A stretch of DNA of 64,000 nt from positions 895,929 to 959,928 of the forward strand of contig NZ_GL876926.1 of assembly GCF_000192575.1 (NCBI RefSeq). The letters run 5' to 3'. The translations under genes were made by a program, and so were the position numbers. This document shows, piece after piece, positions 26,180-34,774 of this stretch. The stretch's first letter is position 1, and each line of letters starts with the position of its first letter. Source of the stretch: Novosphingobium nitrogenifigens DSM 19370. GTDB taxonomy: Bacteria > Pseudomonadota > Alphaproteobacteria > Sphingomonadales > Sphingomonadaceae. Under the pieces are notes generated by a model, which made no database searches, was not told the origin of the DNA, and saw only the letters and a program-made list of their open reading frames with translations.

Positions 26180-27439
26180 ATGGTCATGAAATCGGCACGG
26201 CAGGCACAGGGCAGCAACACTTCCGACAATGCCGGAAAGCCGCCGATCACGCATGCCGTCGTCCGCAAAGGCGCCGGTGTTGCCGGAAAAGTGCTCGATC
26301 ACGCTTTTGCCCTCGCGTTTCGCGGGCTGGTCTATGCCCAGATCTGGGAAGACCCGGAAATCGACATGGAGGCGCTGGCGATCCGGCCCGACAGCCGGGT
26401 GGTCGCGATTGCCAGCGGCGGATGCAACGTCCTCTCCTATCTCGTCGCCGATCCGGCGGCGATCACGGCCGTCGATCTCAACACCGCCCACATCGCGCTC
26501 AACAAGCTGAAGCTCGCTTCGGCGCAGCATTTGCCCGATTACAAGCATTTCCGCCGTTTCTTTGCCGAAGCCGACCGTCCGTCGAACATCGCGGCCTATC
26601 ACGCCTATGTCGCCCCCTTCCTCGACGAACCGACGCGGAGCTATTGGGAAGGACGCGACCTCACGCTGCGTCGGCGCATCGGCGGCTTTCGCAAGGGCAT
26701 CTACAAGCGCGGACTGCTCGGCGGCTTCATCGGCATGGCCCACCTGCTCGCCCGTCTCTATCGCGTCGATCTCCACGCCATTCTTGACGCGCCCACGCGC
26801 GAAGCCCAGCGCACCATCTTCGAGGCGCAGATGGCGCCGGTGTTCGATCGCAAGTTCGTCCGCTGGCTGACCGAACAGCCTGCCGCACTGTTCGGCCTCG
26901 GCATTCCGCCCGCCCAGTTCGACGCGCTCGCTGGGGATCAGCCGATGGCGCAAGTCCTGCGCCGTCGCCTCGAAAAGCTCGCCTGCGACTTCGCGGTCGA
27001 GGACAACTATTTCGCGTGGCAGGCCTTTTCGCGCGGGTATAGCAGGGACGCCGATGCGCCCCTCCCCCCCTATCTGCAGGAAGCGAACTGGGACAAGGTG
27101 CGCGCCCGCGCCGACCGCGTCACCGTCCGCCACGCCAACCTGACCGAACATCTCGCCGCGCAGCCGGATGCCTCGCTCGACCGCTATGTCCTGCTCGACG
27201 CGCAGGACTGGATGAGTGACGCTCAACTCAATGCCCTGTGGCGGGAAATCACCCGCACCGCCCGCCCCGGCGCGCGCGTCCTGTTCCGCACTGCGGCCGA
27301 GCCCAGCCTGCTCCCCGGCCGGGTCGCCGACGACCTGCTCGCCCGCTGGACCTATCACGGAGAAGCCTCGGCCGATTATACCCGGCGCGACCGCTCGTCG
27401 ATCTACGGCGGCGTCCATCTCTACGAGCTTGGCGCATGA
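26180..27439 (+). CDS. btaA: BtaA: SAM:diacylglycerol 3-amino-3-carboxypropyltransferase
   Basis: DUF3419-family protein of 419 residues. It transfers the aminocarboxypropyl group of S-adenosylmethionine to diacylglycerol, giving diacylglyceryl-homoserine, the first step to the betaine lipid DGTS. Features that support this are AQIWEDPEIDMEAL at the N-terminus, a SAM-like IASGGCNVLSYL loop with VDLN after the next strand, and the length, plus btaB directly downstream. ATG at 26180 begins shortly after an AT-rich stretch that could be the promoter. Its stop overlaps btaB as ATGA. Confidence 0.92.
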   Translation: MVMKSARQAQGSNTSDNAGKPPITHAVVRKGAGVAGKVLDHAFALAFRGLVYAQIWEDPEIDMEALAIRPDSRVVAIASGGCNVLSYLVADPAAITAVDLNTAHIALNKLKLASAQHLPDYKHFRRFFAEADRPSNIAAYHAYVAPFLDEPTRSYWEGRDLTLRRRIGGFRKGIYKRGLLGGFIGMAHLLARLYRVDLHAILDAPTREAQRTIFEAQMAPVFDRKFVRWLTEQPAALFGLGIPPAQFDALAGDQPMAQVLRRRLEKLACDFAVEDNYFAWQAFSRGYSRDADAPLPPYLQEANWDKVRARADRVTVRHANLTEHLAAQPDASLDRYVLLDAQDWMSDAQLNALWREITRTARPGARVLFRTAAEPSLLPGRVADDLLARWTYHGEASADYTRRDRSSIYGGVHLYELGA

Positions 27440-28083
27440 ACACGGCAGGCACGCTTCCCGGTCATGGGGCGCTGATGGACGCGATCTATCGGCGGCAGAA
27501 ACACATCTATGACGCGACGCGCAAATATTACCTGTTCGGTCGCGACCGGCTGATAGCGGGAATGCATGTGCGCCCTGGCCAACGCGTGCTTGAACTGGGC
27601 TGCGGGACGGGGCGCAATCTCGCGCTGATCGGGCGGCGCTGGTCCGGCGCGCGTCTGTTCGGGCTCGATATCTCGCGCGAGATGCTCGACCATGCACAGG
27701 CGAAGCTGGGCACGCGCGCTCTGCTCGCCGTGGGTGATGCGACATCGTTCGACACCGCCGCGCTGTTCGGCGAGGACGGCTTCGACCACATCGTCCTATC
27801 CTATGCCTTGTCGATGATCCCCGACTGGCGTGGGACCATCGTCCATGCTGCCGGACAACTGGCGCCGGGCGGGCAACTCCACATCGTCGATTTCGGCGAT
27901 CTCACCACCATGCCGCGCCCTCTGGCAATGCTGCTTCGTCGCTGGCTCGACCTGTTCCATGTCGCCCCGCGCGACAACATGGAAACGGTCGCAGCCCGGA
28001 TCGCTGCCGAGAACGGCCTGTGGCTAGGCCAGGAACATGGCCCATTGCGCTACTATCGCCGCCTGATCCTCAAGCGGCGTTAG
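27436..28083 (+). CDS. btaB: BtaB: diacylglyceryl-homoserine N-methyltransferase
   Basis: Class I SAM methyltransferase of 215 residues. Motif I is VLELGCGTGRNL, followed by GLDISREML, and motif IV lies in the region of YALSMIPDW. It would trimethylate diacylglyceryl-homoserine to DGTS. The assignment rests on the overlap with btaA (ATGA), which is the conserved operon, and on family resemblance to BtaB. DGTS often replaces phospholipids under phosphate limitation. No Pho box was recognised. Confidence 0.9.
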   Translation: MNTAGTLPGHGALMDAIYRRQKHIYDATRKYYLFGRDRLIAGMHVRPGQRVLELGCGTGRNLALIGRRWSGARLFGLDISREMLDHAQAKLGTRALLAVGDATSFDTAALFGEDGFDHIVLSYALSMIPDWRGTIVHAAGQLAPGGQLHIVDFGDLTTMPRPLAMLLRRWLDLFHVAPRDNMETVAARIAAENGLWLGQEHGPLRYYRRLILKRR

Positions 28084-29294
28084 TCTCGAACGAACAAGCT
28101 GGCGAGTTCGACGTGGGTGGACCAGCGGAACTGGCCCACCGCGCGCAAGGCGGCAAGACGATAACCGCCTTCGATCAACTGCGCCGCATCGCGTGCCCAG
28201 CTTGCCGGATTGCAGCTGACATAGACGACGCGCGCGACTTTCGACGCGGCGATCTGCCCGACTTGCTCGCGCGCACCCGCACGCGGCGGATCGAGCACGA
28301 CCCCGCCAAAGCGATCGAGTTCCTCGGTCCGCAACGGATTGCGGAACAAGTCACGGTGAAGCGCATGGACCGAGCGTCCGTTCATCCGCGCCGCGCTCTG
28401 GCAGGCAAGATGCGTGTCGCGCGCGGCTTCCACCGCGAGCACTTTGGGCGCGGCTCCGGCCGATCCGGCCAGACCGAACGCAAAAGTGCCGAGGCCTGAG
28501 AAAAGGTCGGCAACGACACCCACGCCGTCCAGCCATTCCCGAGCAGCCCCGACAAGCGCCGCCTCGCCATCGGACGTCGCCTGAAGAAACGCGCCGGGCG
28601 GCAGCGCCACCGGGGTTCCGCCCAGAGTGACGGTCACCGGTTCCGGCTCCCACACCGTATCGGGCCCATATCCCGCGTCGGTCGTCAGCCGGGCAAGCCC
28701 GTTGTCGCGGGCGAAATCGAGCAGAGCCTCGGTCTGCTCCAATCCTTCCGCCACATAGCCCGACAGACCGACGACAACACCCTGATCCGCAAGGGCAAGC
28801 TCAATATCGACCGACAGCTTGCGATCGGCGCGTGCTTCGAACAGACGGCGCAAAGGCGCGACCAGAGCGAACAGAGCGGGCGCAAGCACCGCGCATTCCT
28901 TGAGATCGACGATCTTGTGCGACCCCTGCTCGCGAAAACCGATCACCACCCGGCGACCGATCGCCTGGGCATGAAGCGAGGCGCGGCGACGGCTCGACGG
29001 AGGCGAGACATGAGCCGCAGGCATCTCGCCCGGATCGATCCCCTGCCCGCGCGCGGCCCCTGCCACCCGGTCGGCGACATAGGTTTCGAGCGCGCGCTCG
29101 GACAAATGCTGCAACTGGCAACTGCCGCAGGCAGGGAAATGGCGGCACGGCGGATCGACATGATCGGGGCCACGCGTCAACGTCCCGTCGGCTTCCAGCA
29201 CGTCACCGGGCGCCGACAGCGGCACATGACGACCATCCGCAGTCGCGCCGTCCCCCTTTGCCGCGACCCGAACGATCAGACCCGCCTCACTCAC
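28080..29294 (-). CDS. 23S rRNA/tRNA (uracil-C5) methyltransferase, TrmA/RlmD family
   Basis: SAM-dependent RNA m5U methyltransferase of 404 residues. An N-terminal iron-sulfur Cys cluster (CRHFPACGSCQLQHL plus the later KECAVL Cys) marks the RumA group. The SAM-binding DLFSGLGTFAF, the LDPPRAGAREQV motif and the catalytic nucleophile in YVSCNP are intact. There is no clear TRAM domain. The start is a GTG at 29294 that overlaps the nnr stop as GTGA. Which uridine is modified cannot be told. It converges with btaB, overlapping its end by a few bases. Confidence 0.88.
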   Translation of the reverse strand: MSEAGLIVRVAAKGDGATADGRHVPLSAPGDVLEADGTLTRGPDHVDPPCRHFPACGSCQLQHLSERALETYVADRVAGAARGQGIDPGEMPAAHVSPPSSRRRASLHAQAIGRRVVIGFREQGSHKIVDLKECAVLAPALFALVAPLRRLFEARADRKLSVDIELALADQGVVVGLSGYVAEGLEQTEALLDFARDNGLARLTTDAGYGPDTVWEPEPVTVTLGGTPVALPPGAFLQATSDGEAALVGAAREWLDGVGVVADLFSGLGTFAFGLAGSAGAAPKVLAVEAARDTHLACQSAARMNGRSVHALHRDLFRNPLRTEELDRFGGVVLDPPRAGAREQVGQIAASKVARVVYVSCNPASWARDAAQLIEGGYRLAALRAVGQFRWSTHVELASLFVRD

Positions 29295-30706
29295 AACAAA
29301 CTCCCCAATGCAGGTGCGACGCAATCGGCAAGACCGGTCGCTGAAAAAGCTGCCCCCGCCCGTGCGGCGGCCTCGCCGTGGAGCCACAGCCCCTCGGCAG
29401 CAGCGGTCCACGGGTCGCGCGTCACGGCAAGGCGGCTGGCAATGATCCCGGCCAGGACATCGCCACTGCCTGCAACCGACAACCACGACGAGGCACGCGG
29501 GGCCAGCAAAAGCCGTCCGTCAGGCCCGGCAATCAGGCTGTCGGCGCCCTTGGCAACGATCACCGCGCCGCTTGCCGCCGCCAGTGCCACCGCGCGCTCG
29601 CGCTTGTGACCAATGCCGGGCAGACCATAGGCGCGCTCGAGCGCCGCGAGTTCGCCCTCATGCGGGGTAAAAATCATGCCCGGGCCGACGCCCGGCGCCG
29701 GATGCAGGATCATCAATGCATCGGCATCGACCACCGTGGGCAACCCACAGCGAACAACCGAGGCAAAGCGCACCCTGGCCGCCTCATCGCGGCCCAGTCC
29801 CGGCCCGATCAGCACGGCGGCAACGCGTCCGTCCTCAAGCGCCTCGCCCGGATCGGCACGCACGACGACAAGATCTGCGGGAATCCCATCCGGCTCGGCC
29901 CCGGCGATCAGGCGAAGATAGCCTGCGCCCGCATGAGCGGCAGCCCGCGCCGCCAGCAGCGCCGCGCCCGGCATCGCGCCCCCGACAATCGCGAGGAGGC
30001 CCCGCCGATATTTGTGCGCATCGGCCGCCGGCGCGCGCAGATATGGGCGCGCCAGAACATGCGGAACCCCGGGCACCGCCCCACACCCGATATCGATCAG
30101 GCGCAGCGCCCCCATCATCGCGGCAGCGGGCATCGCAAAATGCGCATGTTTCCACGCGCCGAGCGAAATGGTCAGATCGTAAGTCGGCAGAGCGGAATTG
30201 AGCGGCAGACCGCTGTCGCTTTCGACCCCGCTGGGCAGATCCACCGCGACCCGACGGTGATGGCGTGCGGCCAGTCGAACAAGCAAGGCATGGAGATCGT
30301 CGGGCAAGGCCCGCGTGAGCCCGCTGCCGAACAGGCAATCGACGAAGACTTCGCCATGAGGCAGATCGCCCGGAATCCCCTCGTGGATCGTTCCACCAAA
30401 GGCCGCGCGCGCAGCGGCAGCCGCCGCCGTCCCGGGCGGAAGCGGCGCGAAGACCTGCACCGCGACACCCCGGTCGGCAAGGTGGCGGGCAATCACATAG
30501 CCGTCGCCGCCGTTGTTCCCCGGCCCGCACAGCACGGCAACCGACCGTCCGGCGCTGATGCGGTGGACATAGGCGCCTGCGCCGTGCCCCGCCTTTTCCA
30601 TCAGGGCTTCGACCGAAGTTCCGGCCGCGATCAGATCCTGTTCGGCCGCGCGCATCTGCGCAACGGTCAGAACCTGCGAAAGCACCGCATTACGGTTTCG
30701 GGGCAT
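29291..30706 (-). CDS. nnr: Bifunctional NAD(P)H-hydrate epimerase / ADP-dependent dehydratase
   Basis: Repair enzyme of 471 residues that restores hydrated NAD(P)H. The N-terminal YjeF_N domain shows GNNGGDGYV and VDCLFGSG. The C-terminal ribokinase-like domain shows IVGGAMPGAALLAARAA, TPHEGELAALE and the catalytic AGSGDVLAG. Both halves are complete. It is translationally coupled to the RNA methyltransferase downstream (GTGA) and overlaps the small gene upstream by 17 bases. Confidence 0.95.
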   Translation of the reverse strand: MPRNRNAVLSQVLTVAQMRAAEQDLIAAGTSVEALMEKAGHGAGAYVHRISAGRSVAVLCGPGNNGGDGYVIARHLADRGVAVQVFAPLPPGTAAAAAARAAFGGTIHEGIPGDLPHGEVFVDCLFGSGLTRALPDDLHALLVRLAARHHRRVAVDLPSGVESDSGLPLNSALPTYDLTISLGAWKHAHFAMPAAAMMGALRLIDIGCGAVPGVPHVLARPYLRAPAADAHKYRRGLLAIVGGAMPGAALLAARAAAHAGAGYLRLIAGAEPDGIPADLVVVRADPGEALEDGRVAAVLIGPGLGRDEAARVRFASVVRCGLPTVVDADALMILHPAPGVGPGMIFTPHEGELAALERAYGLPGIGHKRERAVALAAASGAVIVAKGADSLIAGPDGRLLLAPRASSWLSVAGSGDVLAGIIASRLAVTRDPWTAAAEGLWLHGEAAARAGAAFSATGLADCVAPALGSLL

Positions 30707-31055
30707 TGTCGGGTTTCACCTTGGCGGGAAAGAGATAGCGATCCGGGCCGACCGTCACCATCAGCCGCCCGTCATTGGCCCATGCGACAAGAGCTTCCTC
30801 CACCCCGTCGGCAGAGATGACCCCGCGCCCGTCGGCGACCTTGTGCAAGCGGCGAAATCCGCCGTCCGGGTGATGAACCACGAGAACCAGCCCGGCCTGT
30901 TCGACCCGGCACACCGGCGTGAATGCACTGGCCCCGGCAAGAGCGCAGTCGATTGTCCGCATGGCAGGTTCGGGATCGCCGGTCGGTCGACCGCATGCCG
31001 GGAGGGCGGCGCATGACGCCACCACCATCATCCATGGGCCAAAGGAAAAGGGCAT
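30690..31055 (-). CDS. Small hypothetical protein with lipoprotein-like start
   Basis: About 121 residues with no family recognised. The N-terminus (PWMMVVASCAALPAC) resembles a short lipoprotein signal with LPAC as possible lipobox, which would place the protein in the periplasm. Two short repeat-like stretches (LVLVVHHPDGGFRRL and LMVTVGPDRYLF) look like beta strands. The start is uncertain: ATGs at 31064, 31055 and 31031 are in frame and partly inside a hairpin. The stop overlaps nnr by 17 bases. GC and codon use match the neighbours. Confidence 0.6.
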   Translation of the reverse strand: MPFSFGPWMMVVASCAALPACGRPTGDPEPAMRTIDCALAGASAFTPVCRVEQAGLVLVVHHPDGGFRRLHKVADGRGVISADGVEEALVAWANDGRLMVTVGPDRYLFPAKVKPDNAPKP

Positions 31056-31071
31056 GCCGCGCATGCCCTTA
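31047..31071 (-). terminator. Perfect hairpin after ilvD
   Basis: AAGGGCATG-CCGCG-CATGCCCTT is a perfect nine-base stem in the spacer between ilvD and the small lipoprotein-like gene. It is followed on the minus strand by TTTTCCTTT, so it could attenuate read-through from ilvD. It also overlaps candidate starts of the next gene, so translational control is another possibility. Confidence 0.5.
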
Positions 31072-31107
31072 CCCATCCGGCGCTTTGACGACGCGGTCAA
31101 GCCCTGC

Positions 31108-32967
31108 TCAACGTCCGCGCTTGAGCTGGGACAGATCGCGCACGGCACCCCGGGCGGCGCTGGTCGCCATCGCGGCATAGGCTTGCAGCGCGACCGAGAC
31201 CCGGCGCGTGCGCGCCTTGACCGGCGCCCAGGCAGCCTCGCCACGCGCTTCCATCTCGGCACGGCGAGCGGCGAGAACCTCTTCACTCACGCCGAGCACG
31301 ATCGAACGGGCGGGAATGTCGATGGTGATGAGGTCGCCGTTTTCGACCAGACCGATCACACCGCCTTCGGCCGCTTCGGGCGAAACGTGACCGATCGACA
31401 GGCCCGACGTGCCGCCCGAGAAACGACCGTCGGTGATGAGCGCGCAAGCCGCCCCCAGCCCCTTCGACTTGAGGTAGCTGGTGGGATAGAGCATTTCCTG
31501 CATGCCCGGCCCACCCTTGGGGCCTTCATAACGGATGACGACGACGTCGCCCGCCTTGACCTGTCCGGTGAGGATACCGGTCACTGCCGCATCCTGGCTT
31601 TCGAAAACAACGGCGGGGCCTGCAAACTTCAGGATCTTTTCGTCGACCCCGGCAGTCTTGACGATGCAGCCGTCGAGCGCGACGTTGCCGGTCAGGACGG
31701 CAAGCCCGCCATCCTTGGAAAAGGCATGCTCGACCGAGCGGATCACGCCCTTCTCACGGTCGAGATCGAGATCGTCCCAGCGACGGCTCTGGCTGAACGC
31801 CACTTGGGTCGGCACGCCGCCCGGCGCCGCGCGGAAGAATTCCTGCACCGAAGCCGCGTTGCTGCGGCCCACGTCCCACTTCGCCAGCGCATCGCCGAGC
31901 GTACGGCTGTGAACGGTCGGAAGGTCGGTGTGAATGAGCCCACCGCGTTCGAGTTCGCCCAGGATCGCCATGATCCCGCCGGCACGGTGGACGTCTTCCA
32001 TGTGGACGTCGGCCTTTGCCGGGGCGACTTTCGACAGGCAGGGAACCCGGCGGGAAAGGCGGTCGATGTCGGTCATGGTAAAATCGACACCCGCTTCATG
32101 CGCGGCGGCAAGCAAATGCAGGACGGTATTGGTCGAACCGCCCATCGCGATGTCGAGGCTCATCGCGTTCTCGAAAGCGCTGAACCCCGCGATCGAACGC
32201 GGCAGCGCCGATGCGTCGTCCTGTTCGTACCACCGGCGCGCCAGATCGACGATCAGGCGCCCGGCTTCGCGGAACAGGCGTTCGCGATCGGCATGCGTTG
32301 CCAGCATCGACCCGTTGCCCGGCAGCGACAGCCCCAGCGCTTCGGTCAGGCAGTTCATCGAGTTGGCGGTGAACATGCCGCTGCATGAACCGCAGGTCGG
32401 GCAAGCCGAACGCTCGATGGTCTTCACTTCCTCATCGGAATAGGCTTCGTCAGCCGCAGCGACCATGGCGTCGACGAGATCGAGCGCGTGCTCCTTGCCG
32501 CGCAGGATGACCTTGCCCGCTTCCATCGGTCCGCCCGAAACGAAGACGACCGGGATATTGATGCGCAGGGCCGCCATCAGCATGCCCGGCGTGATCTTGT
32601 CGCAGTTGGAAATGCACACCATCGCGTCGGCGCAATGGGCGTTGACCATGTATTCGACGCTGTCGGCGATCAGATCGCGGCTGGGCAGCGAATAGAGCAT
32701 GCCGTCATGCCCCATCGCGATGCCGTCATCGACCGCGATCGTGTTGAATTCCTTGGCAACGCCGCCCGCGGCCTCGATTTCACCGGCGACGAGCTGCCCC
32801 AGGTCCTTGAGGTGGACATGGCCCGGCACGAACTGGGTGAAAGAGTTGACCACCGCGATGATCGGCTTGCCGAAATCGCTGTCCTTCATGCCGGTCGCAC
32901 GCCACAGGCCACGGGCGCCGGCCATGTTGCGGCCATGGGTGGTGGTGCGGGAACGATAGGCGGGCAT
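31108..32967 (-). CDS. ilvD: Dihydroxy-acid dehydratase
   Basis: Iron-sulfur dehydratase of branched-chain amino acid synthesis, 619 residues, the normal length. Cluster cysteines are visible in [10 protein letters not shown] and [17 protein letters not shown]. The C-terminal swivelling domain includes [19 protein letters not shown]. Start at 32967 is set by the conserved [26 protein letters not shown] beginning; the open frame upstream is non-homologous. The other ilv genes are not in the window, so it stands alone. Confidence 0.97.
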   Translation of the reverse strand: MPAYRSRTTTHGRNMAGARGLWRATGMKDSDFGKPIIAVVNSFTQFVPGHVHLKDLGQLVAGEIEAAGGVAKEFNTIAVDDGIAMGHDGMLYSLPSRDLIADSVEYMVNAHCADAMVCISNCDKITPGMLMAALRINIPVVFVSGGPMEAGKVILRGKEHALDLVDAMVAAADEAYSDEEVKTIERSACPTCGSCSGMFTANSMNCLTEALGLSLPGNGSMLATHADRERLFREAGRLIVDLARRWYEQDDASALPRSIAGFSAFENAMSLDIAMGGSTNTVLHLLAAAHEAGVDFTMTDIDRLSRRVPCLSKVAPAKADVHMEDVHRAGGIMAILGELERGGLIHTDLPTVHSRTLGDALAKWDVGRSNAASVQEFFRAAPGGVPTQVAFSQSRRWDDLDLDREKGVIRSVEHAFSKDGGLAVLTGNVALDGCIVKTAGVDEKILKFAGPAVVFESQDAAVTGILTGQVKAGDVVVIRYEGPKGGPGMQEMLYPTSYLKSKGLGAACALITDGRFSGGTSGLSIGHVSPEAAEGGVIGLVENGDLITIDIPARSIVLGVSEEVLAARRAEMEARGEAAWAPVKARTRRVSVALQAYAAMATSAARGAVRDLSQLKRGR

Positions 32968-33067
32968 TGCGGTCGACTCCGGACTTGCTGTCGCAACGGA
33001 CAAGATATGACCGTGCGCCCTAAACCAGCCTGCCCGAAAGGTCGAAAGGTAATTTTGCAACCGGATA

Positions 33068-33121
33068 TTCTGGCGGATCTTCTGGCGGATCATCAGGTCA
33101 CATGCGCAAAGGCCGCATGTG
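33068..33121 (-). repeat. 12-bp tandem repeat and hairpin upstream of ilvD
   Basis: TTCTGGCGGATC is repeated exactly at 33068-33079 and 33080-33091, followed by CACATGCG (33099-33106) pairing with CGCATGTG (33114-33121). The hairpin starts right after the stop of the leftward amidohydrolase gene and probably ends its mRNA. The tandem repeat lies in the ilvD promoter region. Confidence 0.6.
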
Positions 33122-33123
33122 CG

Positions 33124-33861
33124 TCAGGCGAAATGCGCAAGAACCCCACGCGCAACCCGTTCCAGGCGATTGGCCCATTCCTCCTGCCCCGCCGCATCCG
33201 CGATCAGGTCCTGACGCACTTCGACCCCGAAATAGAGGCGCCCGCGACCTTCGGCATGACGGTTCATCGTTTCGTTGAGCAATTGCCCCGAATAGGGCTC
33301 CTGATCCCCGACGCACAAACCGTTTTCCTGACGCAAAAGATCGAGCGCGACGCCCGGACCCCGGCGGTCTTCATTGTAAAGCACCCCGATATGCCAGGGG
33401 CGTTTCTCATCGGGCCTCGTTTCGAGATGTGGCGTAAAACTGTGAATCGACAAGATCAGCCCTGGCGGCTCGCGGTCGAGAAGATCCGCCAGCGCAGCGT
33501 GATAGGGACGGTGGAACCGTGCGATGCGGGCCTCATGGCCCGCATGGTCGAGCGCATTGCCCGGAACGGCATGGCCATCGCTGGCGATCGGGATCACGCT
33601 CGGCTCGTTCTCGTGGCGATTGAGATCGCAGACAAGGCGACTGACATTGCCGAGAAAGGCCGCAAATCCGGGCCGCGCGGCAAGCCGCTCGCCAATCCCG
33701 GCAACCCCGATGTCGACCGCGACATGGCAATCGAGCAGCGCCGGGGCAATCCCGAGATCGATGTCGGCAGGCACGCGATTGGAAGCATGGTCGGAAACGA
33801 CCAGAATCCCGCCCGCGCGCGGCGTCCCGACGAGACGCCAGGCTTCCCCGCTTTCGCCCAT
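33124..33861 (-). CDS. N-formylglutamate amidohydrolase family protein
   Basis: Zinc-dependent amidohydrolase-like protein of 245 residues. The family start ILVVSDHASNRVP (His as metal ligand), NVSRLVCDLNRHEN and LSIHSFTP are present. True HutG enzymes act in histidine breakdown, but no hut gene is near, so the substrate may be another N-acyl amino acid. ATG at 33861 is three bases after the ispE stop. The frame extends upstream to 33894 but would overlap ispE. Confidence 0.85.
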   Translation of the reverse strand: MGESGEAWRLVGTPRAGGILVVSDHASNRVPADIDLGIAPALLDCHVAVDIGVAGIGERLAARPGFAAFLGNVSRLVCDLNRHENEPSVIPIASDGHAVPGNALDHAGHEARIARFHRPYHAALADLLDREPPGLILSIHSFTPHLETRPDEKRPWHIGVLYNEDRRGPGVALDLLRQENGLCVGDQEPYSGQLLNETMNRHAEGRGRLYFGVEVRQDLIADAAGQEEWANRLERVARGVLAHFA

Positions 33862-33863
33862 AG

Positions 33864-34676
33864 TCAGATCAGCTTTCCGGCAAGGCGCCACCATTCGGGC
33901 GGCAGCGAAGCGGCAGCAGCATCGCGCGCCATCACATCGTCAAACAAGGCAAAACAGGTCGCTCCCGACCCGGACATCCGCGATAGCCACGCGCCGCTGC
34001 GCGAGAGCTTTTCCAGAACCTGCGCAATGACCGGCACCAGCGCCACGGCGGGCGCCTCGAGATCATTGCGCCCGGTCAGCGCGATCGTACGCAAGTCGCC
34101 TTCGGGCATGGGGCCGCGATCGACCTGATCCCAACCACGAAAGACCGGACCGGTCGGCAGCGCAACGCGCGGATTGACCAGCAGCACCGGCGTCCCGGCA
34201 AGATCGTTGTCCACTTCGGCAAGGTCGGTCCCGGTGCCGCGCCCAACCAGCGCCCGGCTGGCAACGCAGGCCGGCACGTCGGCACCAAGACCTGCGGCAT
34301 GCACCTCCCAATCGGACGGAAGGCCGTTAACCCGTTCGACAAGACGGAAAATCGCGCCCGCATCGGCCGAACCGCCGCCAAGGCCCGCCGCGACCGGCAA
34401 CCGCTTGTCGAGCCGGACGTGCCAGCCTTTCCCATGCGGCAGGAGCGACAAGGCGCGGGTGACGATGTTGTCGCCATCGCCTTCAAGCGCCGAGGAGAAT
34501 TCGCCGACGACTTCGAGCCGGTCGGCCTCCGCAGGCGTCGCGACCAGTTCGTCACCCGCATCGACGAATGCGAAAACGGTTTCGAGCTCGTGATATCCGT
34601 CCGCACGGCGACGACGGACATGAAGCGCCAGGTTGATCTTGGCGTAGGCGGTTTCGTGATAGAGGTCGGCAGTCAT
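33864..34676 (-). CDS. ispE: 4-diphosphocytidyl-2-C-methyl-D-erythritol kinase
   Basis: GHMP kinase of the non-mevalonate isoprenoid pathway, 270 residues. Lys13 in YAKINLAL and the ATP loop PVAAGLGGGSADAG (residues 94-107) are diagnostic, and SGSGATCFAL is the third GHMP motif. It feeds isoprenoids such as those used by CrtB at the left end. It is followed closely by the amidohydrolase-like gene. Confidence 0.95.
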   Translation of the reverse strand: MTADLYHETAYAKINLALHVRRRRADGYHELETVFAFVDAGDELVATPAEADRLEVVGEFSSALEGDGDNIVTRALSLLPHGKGWHVRLDKRLPVAAGLGGGSADAGAIFRLVERVNGLPSDWEVHAAGLGADVPACVASRALVGRGTGTDLAEVDNDLAGTPVLLVNPRVALPTGPVFRGWDQVDRGPMPEGDLRTIALTGRNDLEAPAVALVPVIAQVLEKLSRSGAWLSRMSGSGATCFALFDDVMARDAAAASLPPEWWRLAGKLI

Positions 34677-34694
34677 CGCGCCCTCCCTGCAAGC

Positions 34695-34730
34695 GAAAGG
34701 GCGCCGGAGCAAGCCCCCGACGCCCTTTTG
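34695..34730 (-). terminator. Inverted repeat after ETF-QO
   Basis: AAAGGGCG-C-CGG and CCG-A-CGCCCTTTT form an imperfect stem between ispE and the ETF-QO gene. It lies about 45 bases beyond the ETF-QO stop on the minus strand. The stem ends in A on one side and T on the other, compatible with termination. Confidence 0.55.
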
Positions 34731-34774
34731 ATGATCCGACCTATCGCCGGATGGAAAATCCCGTTCGGGGATGA

